A stretch of 5,166 bases of DNA from positions 1 through 5,166 of the forward strand of contig FR887778.1 of the NCBI GenBank assembly GCA_000432735.1, written 5' to 3'. Below, in pieces: positions 1 to 5,166 of this stretch. Position 1 is the stretch's first letter, and each line of letters begins with the position of its first letter. The notes below the pieces were generated by a model, which was not told where the DNA came from, searched no databases, and saw nothing but the letters and a program-made list of their open reading frames with translations. Position numbers and translations under genes: made by a program. The DNA is from Bacteroides sp. CAG:443. GTDB taxonomy: Bacteria; Bacteroidota; Bacteroidia; Bacteroidales; Bacteroidaceae.

Positions 1-153
1 CCAAAGCCGCTTAGGCTAGGCTAATGTTTAACGAACTATTGATTATAAATATGCAAATTTAATATTTTTCTTAATCAATCATATCATAAAAGCGATGTAA
101 CATTACGTTGAGTGAATATTTTTATGTGACGTGTATTTTATGTTAGACTTATC

Positions 154-184
154 ATTGAGATACGAAATATTTTTAATACCTTTC
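154..184 (+). promoter_or_regulatory. Candidate Bacteroides-type promoter for the SusC-like receptor gene
   Basis: ATTG (154-157) is followed after 19 bp by TACCTTTC (177-184). This compares with the Bacteroides vegetative promoter consensus TTTG, 19-21 bp, TAnnTTTG, with one mismatch in each element. Transcription would start near 190, leaving a leader of about 25 nt. The leader has no recognisable Shine-Dalgarno sequence, which is common in Bacteroides. The surrounding 1-216 stretch is otherwise AT-rich with no convincing gene. Confidence 0.45.
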
Positions 185-216
185 TGTATCGTTTAAAAAG
201 TTAGCCGTTTTATGTT

Positions 217-2937
217 ATGAAGAAACACGATTTTATTTTGTTGCTGGGGGTTGCATTGAATTTATCGGTAACTGCTGTATGCGCTGAAGAAGTAGAAACA
301 GTGGATACGATAAGAACTACGTTGGGAATAAAAGTTCCGATTGAAGCTTGTTCGTTACAGGAAATAGAAGGAGTTGTTTTTACAAAGGCAAAAGATGCAA
401 ACTTCCTTCAGTCATTGGTTGGTAGAGTAGCGGGGACAACTATCCAGCCAAGTTCGATAGGAACTGGGGGAGGAGTGAAGATTGAAATGAGAGGGGCAAG
501 GAGCCTGCGAGGAAATAACAATGTACTTTTTGTGATTGACGGAGTTCCGTTTCCCCAGCTTTCTGCTGAAGAATTTTATTCCATTTATAAAGGTTATGGC
601 TTATCGGCAGATGGTATTGCTTCCTTTAACGCAGAAGATATAGAAAGTATGTCTGTCTTGTCGGGCACAGCTGCTTCGGTCCTTTATGGGAGTGATGCTG
701 CCAATGGTGTCATTCTTATTACAACCAAACGGGGTCAGAAACTGCGTAAGCCTTCTATCACGGTATCGAATACCACGACCTTTGCCAAGCCTTTTGTGAT
801 GCCAGAGTTTCAGCATGTCTATGAAAGTTGGAAATCAGACACGAGAACCTCATTCGATTGGAATCCTTCCGACTTTTATCGTACGGGGCATACCATAAAC
901 AATGCTGTAACGGTATCGGGTGGTACGGAAGTAAATCAAAGTTATTTTTCTGCGATGACTCAAAATGCAGTCGGATTACTTGATAACAATAGTAGTAATC
1001 ATTATAATCTGACGTTCCGTAATACGACAAACTTGCTGGATGGAAAGCTGAATATTGATGCCAGTTTGATGTATATCCGTACTAAAGAACGTAATATGCT
1101 GGCACAAGGTGATTACTTCAATCCAATTGTACCGGTTTATCTGCTGCCGGAAATCTTACGTGAGAAAGATGAATATAGTTGTTTCGAGCGGTATGATCCG
1201 GATAAAGGTTATGCAGTTCAGTATTGGCCTTATGCCAACTGGCAGAATCCGTATTGGACGGAAAAACGTAATTTGTTTGTGAATACTAAAGATCGCATAC
1301 GAGCAGGACTGGGATTTCGGTATGCATTAACTGACTGGTTGGATGTTACAGCACATGTCAACTATGATAAAGACAAACAGGTACAAACTCAAGAATTATA
1401 CGCTTCGACTAGTTATTTACTGACTCAGTACGGCTATTCTTCTTTGGGTGAATATGGAAAGATAAATGCTGATTTAAGTCAGGTTTATGCTGATGTTGCT
1501 TTTCATCTTCAAAAAACGGCAGGTGACTTTTCTTTTAATGCTTTGCTGGGGATGGTATTTCGCGATAGAAAATATGAATATGGTTTACAGGGAGGCGGTT
1601 TGGTACAACCAAATATTTTTTCTCTTGACAATTTGGATAGTACGAAAGGAAAAGATTGGAATGTCGATTTGCACGACCGTAGTGATGCGTTGTTTGCGTC
1701 TTTGCAAGTAGGTTACAAAGATTTCCTTTATATAAATATGGGAGGACGCAAAGAATGGCAGTATTTATGGAAGGAAGGGACAAGAGCAAGTTACGATGAT
1801 GTCTTTTATCCATCGGCAGGGCTTTCGTTTATTCCAACTTCCATTATTTCGCATTCGGATGTATTGTCTTTCTTGAAGTTGCGTCTGGCTTATGCAGAGA
1901 GTGGTAATTTCCATCAGTATTGTTTGCCTAACGATAACAGAGATATGACAGCATTGGTGCAAGGGAGTTTCTTCAGTGACAAGACGAAGTCGTATGAAGC
2001 AGGGGTTGATCTGGGACTATTTAATAATAAGTTGAATCTATCCTTTACCATGTATACGACTTCTACGGATAATGAGATTCCAATGGAAACTTATTCAGTG
2101 AAAGCAGAAATACAGAATAAAGGGTTGGAAGTTTCATTAGGACTGAATCAGGATTTAGGACCTGTTTCTTGGAATTCTAGCCTGACGTACACTCTCAATA
2201 AAAATAGAATTCAGGATTGTTCTGAAATCGTAAATCCAATGACTGGTGAAGTGATGAAGGTCGACTACTTGAAACTTGCTTCATATGGCCAGCTTGCAGA
2301 AGAAAGACTGGTTTCTGGAGGTTCCATAGGTGATATTTACGTCAGTACCTTTCAGAAAGATGCAGCTGGTAATGTGATTTTCAATGCACAGACAGGTTTG
2401 CCGGAACGTAGTGATACATATCAGTATGCGGGAAATGCTTCTCCTGATTATATGCTAGGATGGGCAAATGACTTTGCTTGGAAAGGTCTTGAACTGGGAT
2501 TCGTATTGCAAGGCAGCTTCGGAGGAGAAGGCCTGTCAATGACGCAATCGATGCTTGACCAATATGGCGTTTCGAAGGCTACAGCAGATGCACGCGATCA
2601 AGGCGGAGTGTGGATGGGAGAAAAGAAGATTCCCGTTTCCCGATATTATGCAGCAACTTCAGGCTTGTCGGGAATCGGTGATCTCTATATATACGATGCG
2701 ACCAATATTCGTTTGGCGGAATTGACTGTAGGATATACAATCCCGATGTATCGTTGGGTAAACTGGATGCAGCATATAAAGGTTTCTTTTGTCGGACGAA
2801 ATTTGGTTATGTTGTATAATAAAGCTCCTTTCGATCCGATGAGTACCGCCAGCATGGGAAATGATATGCGGGGTATTGATTATTTCCGCTTGCCTAGCTT
2901 GCGTAATATGGGCTTTTCCATACAGCTTACTTTTTAA
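217..2937 (+). CDS. SusC/RagA-family TonB-dependent outer-membrane receptor, short form without N-terminal carboxypeptidase-regulatory-like domain
   Basis: This is an outer-membrane active transporter of the SusC/RagA family, which imports glycans, peptides or similar ligands using TonB energy. The 906 residues begin with a type I signal peptide (MKKH, hydrophobic core about 6-20, likely cut after VCA at 21-23). A TonB-box-like stretch follows (about 26-38, ending TLGIK, which resembles the family's TALGIK). The plug domain spans about 45-173, with LVGRVAG (67-73), KIEMRG (88-93), VIDGVP (106-111), AEDIESMSVL (139-148), YGSDAANGVILITTKRG (157-173). The barrel fills the rest, including FDWN and VSGGTEVN (about 213-240), QNPYW, and a closing LPSLRNMGFSIQLTF with terminal Phe. 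Typical SusC proteins are about 1000 residues or more; the missing length matches the absent N-terminal beta-sandwich domain. No SusD gene follows, because the next gene is on the other strand. The ATG at 217 is chosen because it yields the signal peptide directly. The substrate cannot be told from sequence. Confidence 0.95.
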   Translation: MKKHDFILLLGVALNLSVTAVCAEEVETVDTIRTTLGIKVPIEACSLQEIEGVVFTKAKDANFLQSLVGRVAGTTIQPSSIGTGGGVKIEMRGARSLRGNNNVLFVIDGVPFPQLSAEEFYSIYKGYGLSADGIASFNAEDIESMSVLSGTAASVLYGSDAANGVILITTKRGQKLRKPSITVSNTTTFAKPFVMPEFQHVYESWKSDTRTSFDWNPSDFYRTGHTINNAVTVSGGTEVNQSYFSAMTQNAVGLLDNNSSNHYNLTFRNTTNLLDGKLNIDASLMYIRTKERNMLAQGDYFNPIVPVYLLPEILREKDEYSCFERYDPDKGYAVQYWPYANWQNPYWTEKRNLFVNTKDRIRAGLGFRYALTDWLDVTAHVNYDKDKQVQTQELYASTSYLLTQYGYSSLGEYGKINADLSQVYADVAFHLQKTAGDFSFNALLGMVFRDRKYEYGLQGGGLVQPNIFSLDNLDSTKGKDWNVDLHDRSDALFASLQVGYKDFLYINMGGRKEWQYLWKEGTRASYDDVFYPSAGLSFIPTSIISHSDVLSFLKLRLAYAESGNFHQYCLPNDNRDMTALVQGSFFSDKTKSYEAGVDLGLFNNKLNLSFTMYTTSTDNEIPMETYSVKAEIQNKGLEVSLGLNQDLGPVSWNSSLTYTLNKNRIQDCSEIVNPMTGEVMKVDYLKLASYGQLAEERLVSGGSIGDIYVSTFQKDAAGNVIFNAQTGLPERSDTYQYAGNASPDYMLGWANDFAWKGLELGFVLQGSFGGEGLSMTQSMLDQYGVSKATADARDQGGVWMGEKKIPVSRYYAATSGLSGIGDLYIYDATNIRLAELTVGYTIPMYRWVNWMQHIKVSFVGRNLVMLYNKAPFDPMSTASMGNDMRGIDYFRLPSLRNMGFSIQLTF

Positions 2938-3709
2938 ATGCTTGTTGAAAAGCATGAGATTGAGTACTTAGAAAGAACTTGAGCAACTCTTTGTTGGCGG
3001 CACTGTCCAGCTGCGCTTCTTTTTCTTCTTCAAAAATATTAAGCGTGGCTGGACATTCGCCGCAAATATCTATGCCTATTGTCTGTTCATGTTTCAGAAT
3101 GATAGATAACAATTGTTCCAGTTCTTCCAGTGTAAAAGATCCCTGATCCCAGTTGGTAGCGGCCGACTGAGGGTTGAGTACATCTTTGTCTACAGAAATA
3201 TATACGGGCGTACTGATGACTTCGGCAGAGAACTTCTTCCAGGTAGTGTCTTGTTCCAGACTTTGTTCACTGTAAAATTCAACCTGATTCTGATACTGAG
3301 GAGCAACACTCTTGATTAACTGTTCGGAGGGTCCTATAATAATGACCTTTTTTAAAAAAGGATTGGTTTTGATGACATCTTCTACCCAGCTTCCACAGGA
3401 AATCATTTCTTTGAATAAGGGGGGCTGCATGTCGGGATGATGGTCGAATACAATTAGTGAGAAAGGTTGATGTATTTTATCCGTCCAGAATTTGGTCAGG
3501 TAATGATAGTTGCCGGAATCAATGAAATGAATTCCTTCTGCCGGATAGTTTTCGATGACTTTTTTCAGTGCACTGGCTCCGTCTTTATCACAATAGCATT
3601 CTACCCCTTGAAGATGGGTACAATCTATCCATGCAAATTTGGGATTGTGGGAGAATGATTCATAATCATATACTCCTGTAAAATTCATGATAACGATAGG
3701 TTTATTCAT
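2927..3709 (-). CDS. Arginase/ureohydrolase-superfamily protein, substrate unknown
   Basis: This 260-residue protein, predicted cytosolic with no signal peptide, has the motif order of the arginase fold: GNYHYL (66-71), FDHHPD (88-93), SVDKDVLNP (172-180) and GIDICGECP (212-220). By analogy with arginase these supply the binuclear metal ligands H69, D89, H91, D93, D174 and D176, and E218 matches the guanidinium-contacting Glu. The Ser/Asn-rich loop that reads the amino acid end of arginine after DAHxD is not conserved (DMQPPLF here), and the usual His-Gly that follows it is Cys-Gly (C105-G106). It is also shorter than typical arginases or agmatinases (about 300 residues). A metal-dependent C-N hydrolase is therefore likely, but arginine, agmatine or formiminoglutamate should not be assumed. 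The start codon lies about 10 nt after the U-tract of the upstream terminator, with an AT-rich leader and no Shine-Dalgarno. The stop region overlaps the convergent receptor gene by 11 bp. Confidence 0.8.
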   Translation of the reverse strand: MNKPIVIMNFTGVYDYESFSHNPKFAWIDCTHLQGVECYCDKDGASALKKVIENYPAEGIHFIDSGNYHYLTKFWTDKIHQPFSLIVFDHHPDMQPPLFKEMISCGSWVEDVIKTNPFLKKVIIIGPSEQLIKSVAPQYQNQVEFYSEQSLEQDTTWKKFSAEVISTPVYISVDKDVLNPQSAATNWDQGSFTLEELEQLLSIILKHEQTIGIDICGECPATLNIFEEEKEAQLDSAANKELLKFFLSTQSHAFQQAFKK

Positions 3710-3722
3710 AGTTATAAATAAA

Positions 3723-3760
3723 AAAATCCCCGCTTCGGAACTGACCGGAGCGGGGATTTT
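3723..3760 (-). terminator. Strong intrinsic terminator after hsp20, in the leader of the arginase-fold gene
   Basis: Arms 3726-3738 and 3745-3757 pair over 13 positions with one imperfect position (3735/3748) around a 6-nt loop (3739-3744). The core is CCCCGC/GCGGGG. Flanking A and T runs can extend the stem to 3723-3760. On the minus strand the stem is followed by seven T (complement of 3720-3726), a good U-tract for ending the hsp20 transcript. On the plus strand only four T follow and no plus-strand gene ends here, so minus is the working direction. The hairpin sits 14 nt past the hsp20 stop codon. Confidence 0.9.
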
Positions 3761-3774
3761 ACAGTTAGAATTGT

Positions 3775-4206
3775 TTATTTAATTTCAATCACTTTGTTGG
3801 CCTGTTTCTTTTCTTCCTGTGTCATCTTAGGCAACTCAATGTTAAGGACACCGTTATCGACAGATGCACTGATCTTTTCCTTATCAACGTCTTCCGGTAA
3901 AATCATGCATTGTTCGAATTTAGAGTAAGAGAATTCACGACGCAAATATTTCTTTTTATCGTTGTTATTTACTTCGTTTTTCTTCTCCATAGAAATAACC
4001 AACTGGTTATCTTCGGTAAGATGAATATTGAAATCGTCTTTCGTCATACCCGGAGCTGCAACTTCTATCTTGTAATTGTTTTCGTTTTCGATTACGTTGA
4101 TTGCAGGGGCAGTAGCGTTAGCTCTTTCCATCCAATCGTTATCAAAGAAATCATTGAAAATACTTGGTAACCAATTCTGATTATAATTTCTTCTAGTCGG
4201 CATCAT
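3775..4206 (-). CDS. Hsp20/alpha-crystallin family small heat-shock chaperone
   Basis: This is a cytosolic ATP-independent holdase that binds unfolding proteins and forms oligomers. At 143 residues it has the usual bacterial Hsp20 length. The aromatic-rich N-terminal arm (about 1-33, with WLPSIFNDFFDNDW) precedes an alpha-crystallin domain at about 34-127: PAINVIE, YKIEVAAPGMTKDDFNI (45-61), YLRREFSYSKFEQCMILPEDVD (87-108), and the signature NGVLNIELPK (118-127). The C-terminal tail ends with the I-x-I anchor (I140-E-I142). A Shine-Dalgarno AGGAG (complement of 4216-4220) lies 9 nt before the ATG at 4206. A second ATG follows immediately at 4203 and could also be used, with 12 nt spacing. The AGGAG is notable because the neighbouring genes lack one. 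A sigma-54-type promoter lies upstream, and a strong terminator lies just after the stop. Confidence 0.95.
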   Translation of the reverse strand: MMPTRRNYNQNWLPSIFNDFFDNDWMERANATAPAINVIENENNYKIEVAAPGMTKDDFNIHLTEDNQLVISMEKKNEVNNNDKKKYLRREFSYSKFEQCMILPEDVDKEKISASVDNGVLNIELPKMTQEEKKQANKVIEIK

Positions 4207-4215
4207 AGTTGTAAT

Positions 4216-4220
4216 CTCCT
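4216..4220 (-). promoter_or_regulatory. Shine-Dalgarno site of hsp20
   Basis: Reads AGGAG on the minus strand, 9 nt before the ATG at 4206 and 12 nt before the ATG at 4203. It is the only clear Shine-Dalgarno among the four genes. No complementary CUCCU or long U-rich partner is seen in the predicted leader, so it appears open for ribosome binding. Confidence 0.7.
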
Positions 4221-4253
4221 ATATTTTAGTTTTTTATTTTATCTTGTTTCTTC

Positions 4254-4285
4254 TGAACCGCTTCTCCTTTCGCTTCCGCGATTCA
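4254..4285 (-). promoter_or_regulatory. Hairpin at the predicted 5' end of the hsp20 leader RNA
   Basis: On the minus strand TGAATCGC (4285-4278) pairs with GCGGTTCA (4261-4254): eight base pairs including one G-U, around a 16-nt purine-rich loop that contains AAAGGAG. It would start within a few nucleotides of the transcript end predicted from the sigma-54-type promoter. A 5' stabilising stem or a regulatory leader element is possible. No U-tract follows, so it is not a terminator. Confidence 0.4.
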
Positions 4286-4295
4286 CCCTTATATT

Positions 4296-4311
4296 TGCAA
4301 AGTCTGTGCCA
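4296..4311 (-). promoter_or_regulatory. Sigma-54 (RpoN) type -24/-12 promoter upstream of hsp20
   Basis: On the minus strand this reads TGGCACAGACTTTGCA. It is the consensus TGGCAC, 5 nt, TTGC(A/T), with the invariant GG (4310-4309) and GC (4298-4297) exactly 10 nt apart. Predicted initiation is about 12 nt downstream, near G4286 or G4284, giving a leader of roughly 80 nt before the hsp20 ATG. No convincing TAnnTTTG promoter was found for hsp20. The plus strand here also contains TATATTTG (4290-4297), a -7-like match that lacks a good -33 element. The match is direct; use by RpoN is inferred. Confidence 0.6.
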
Positions 4312-4453
4312 AATAATTTGACTGACAGAAAGGTAGATTGCTTTAACCTTCGTTGAACGAGTGGTGAAGATTTTAAACTTTGATAAACATAGCGTAGTGT
4401 CAATTCGACTTGAAAATGGACAGATTGTCATTTTTATCTTTTAGCACAGACTA

Positions 4454-4485
4454 TTTGTATTCTTACTATTTATTCCTTATTTTTG
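4454..4485 (+). promoter_or_regulatory. Bacteroides vegetative promoter of the small barrel-protein gene
   Basis: TTTG (4454-4457), a 20-bp spacer, then TATTTTTG (4478-4485). Both elements match the Bacteroides consensus TTTG / TAnnTTTG without mismatch and the spacing is ideal. Initiation would fall near 4491, leaving a leader of roughly 23 nt before the ATG at 4514. Confidence 0.75.
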
Positions 4486-4513
4486 TTTCTGTAAACATTA
4501 ATATTGTGTATTT

Positions 4514-5098
4514 ATGAAGAAGATTTTATCAACCTTAATGATTGTGGCCTGTTTATTTTTAGCAGTGCCAGCACAAGCCCAATTACAGTTTGGACTGAAA
4601 GGGGGACTGAACATTTCGAAATTGACTTTCTCAAAGGATATTGTAAAGAGTGATAACCGTACCGGATTCTTTATTGGTCCGATGGCTGAGTTTACCATTC
4701 CGGTTGTAGGATTAGGTGTAGATGTAGCTGCTTTGTATAATCAGTCTGGAGCAAAGGCTATCAGTGGGGGAGAAGAAGTAGACCAAACACTTAAGACAAT
4801 TGAAGTTCCTGTAAACTTGAAGTGGACACTTGGACTGGGAAGTACGCTGGGAGCTTATGTAGCTGCCGGTCCTCAGTTCGGCTTTAATGTGGGAAGCGGA
4901 CATTTTACCGAGAATTTTGATATGAAATCCTGCAATACTTCGTTCAATGTTGGAGTAGGTCTTAAATTATTGGGACATCTGCAAGCAGGAGTGAATTATA
5001 ATTTTGGCCTGAGTAAAATGGCAAAAGCTGTAGATGATGCGATGACTATCGAAATGAAACGAAATACTTGGCAGATTTCAGTGGCATATATGTTCTGA
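4514..5098 (+). CDS. Small outer-membrane beta-barrel protein (porin-family / OMP_b-brl type)
   Basis: This 194-residue protein has a clear type I signal peptide: MKK, hydrophobic core about 4-18, cut after AQA at 20-22, mature start QLQFGLKGG. The mature part of about 172 residues alternates polar and apolar residues in strands such as FGLKGGLNISKL, GVDVAALYNQ, TIEVPVNLKWTL, LGAYVAAGPQFGFNVG, SFNVGVGLKLL, LQAGVNYNFGLSKM, and ends TWQISVAYMF with the terminal Phe recognised by the BAM machinery. This fits an eight-stranded barrel of the family seen widely in Bacteroidota, with no plug or OmpA-like peptidoglycan-binding domain. The role is unknown; such proteins are usually structural or adhesive or very small pores. 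The leader has no Shine-Dalgarno. It stands alone on its strand, with its own promoter upstream and a hairpin downstream. Confidence 0.88.
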   Translation: MKKILSTLMIVACLFLAVPAQAQLQFGLKGGLNISKLTFSKDIVKSDNRTGFFIGPMAEFTIPVVGLGVDVAALYNQSGAKAISGGEEVDQTLKTIEVPVNLKWTLGLGSTLGAYVAAGPQFGFNVGSGHFTENFDMKSCNTSFNVGVGLKLLGHLQAGVNYNFGLSKMAKAVDDAMTIEMKRNTWQISVAYMF

Positions 5099-5140
5099 AA
5101 ACAGAAAGGTGTTTATTAATAAATCAGCAATAAAGAAGAG

Positions 5141-5166
5141 GCCGTCTCAAAATGAATTGAGATGGC
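5141..5166 (+). terminator. Probable intrinsic terminator after the barrel-protein gene, cut by the window edge
   Basis: GCCGTCTCAA (5141-5150) pairs with TTGAGATGGC (5157-5166) over ten positions with one G-T wobble and a 6-nt loop. The preceding GAG (5138-5140) may lengthen the stem beyond the window. The hairpin starts 42 nt after the stop codon. The U-tract, if present, lies outside the window, so termination is inferred from position and shape. Confidence 0.65.

Larger units (their letters stand above)
4207..4513. other. Divergent intergenic region between hsp20 and the barrel-protein gene
   Basis: This 307-bp region separates two divergently transcribed genes. Facing left it holds the hsp20 Shine-Dalgarno (4216-4220), an 8-bp leader hairpin (4254-4285) and a sigma-54-type promoter (4296-4311). 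Two short dyads (4350-4360 and 4419-4429) lie beyond it. Facing right it holds a Bacteroides vegetative promoter (4454-4485). A 65-codon reading frame on the minus strand (4431-4234) has no ribosome binding site, covers the regulatory elements and resembles no family known to me, so it is not called a gene. Confidence 0.8.

Noticed and set aside
5..23. Tandem TAGGC repeat (12-21) with a 4-bp AGCC/GGCT inverted repeat at the window start
   Set aside because: Too short and cut by the window edge. It could be the tail of an upstream terminator but there is no U-tract or gene to tie it to.
54..61. TAAATTTG on the minus strand, a possible -7 element for a leftward gene beyond the window
   Set aside because: It matches TAnnTTTG, but no TTTG is found at the right distance and no leftward gene is visible, so it cannot be supported in AT-rich DNA.
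136..217. TTTTATGTTA occurring twice (136-145 and 208-217) upstream of the receptor gene
   Set aside because: A 10-bp AT-rich direct repeat at unrelated positions, one overlapping the start codon. Chance is the simpler explanation and no inverted-repeat promoter switch is seen.
4207..4286. RNA thermometer (ROSE or fourU type) in the hsp20 leader
   Set aside because: No complementary sequence that could mask the AGGAG at 4216-4220 is present in the predicted leader. The only hairpin lies well upstream and leaves the site open.
4328..4335. TACCTTTC on the minus strand as a vegetative -7 element for hsp20
   Set aside because: One mismatch to TAnnTTTG, and the -33 position holds GTTC instead of TTTG. 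A similar weak candidate, TATGTTTA at 4391-4384 with TTTC 20 bp upstream, is no better. Neither is as good as the sigma-54 match.
4234..4431. 65-codon minus-strand reading frame in the intergenic region upstream of hsp20
   Set aside because: No ribosome binding site, very basic low-information tail, and it covers the sigma-54-type promoter and leader hairpin. It is better explained as an open frame by chance.

Overview
The window looks like chromosome from a Bacteroides-type member of the Bacteroidota. The reasons are a SusC/RagA-type TonB-dependent receptor, a small beta-barrel outer-membrane protein, moderate AT-richness, mostly absent Shine-Dalgarno sites, and promoters matching the Bacteroides -33 TTTG / -7 TAnnTTTG pattern. 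No mobile element, CRISPR array, tRNA or rRNA is visible.

Layout. (1) 1-216 is AT-rich leader DNA with a candidate promoter. (2) 217-2937 (+) encodes a 906-residue SusC-like receptor that lacks the usual N-terminal carboxypeptidase-regulatory-like domain and has no SusD partner next to it on its 3' side. (3) 2927-3709 (-) encodes a 260-residue protein of the arginase/ureohydrolase superfamily with all six metal ligands. Its stop region overlaps the receptor's stop region tail to tail by 11 bp. (4) 3723-3760 is a strong hairpin terminator between hsp20 and the arginase-fold gene. (5) 3775-4206 (-) encodes an Hsp20 small heat-shock chaperone. (6) 4207-4513 is a divergent intergenic region. (7) 4514-5098 (+) encodes a small outer-membrane barrel protein, followed by a hairpin that runs into the window edge.

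The most interesting signal is in the divergent intergenic region. The minus strand upstream of hsp20 carries TGGCAC-N5-TTGCA, a full match to the sigma-54 (RpoN) -24/-12 promoter with the exact GG-N10-GC spacing. About 10 nt downstream, at the predicted RNA 5' end, lies an 8-bp hairpin. Upstream lie two small dyads that could be activator sites. The opposite gene has a near-perfect housekeeping Bacteroides promoter. So hsp20, and by readthrough perhaps the arginase-fold gene, may be under sigma-54 control while the barrel protein is made from a vegetative promoter. This is inferred from sequence alone.

Functional picture: two envelope proteins (one active-transport receptor, one small barrel) flank a leftward pair made of a chaperone and a putative metallohydrolase. 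The pair is separated by a terminator that sits almost directly against the second gene's start codon, so expression of the second gene probably depends on terminator readthrough or a promoter inside hsp20.
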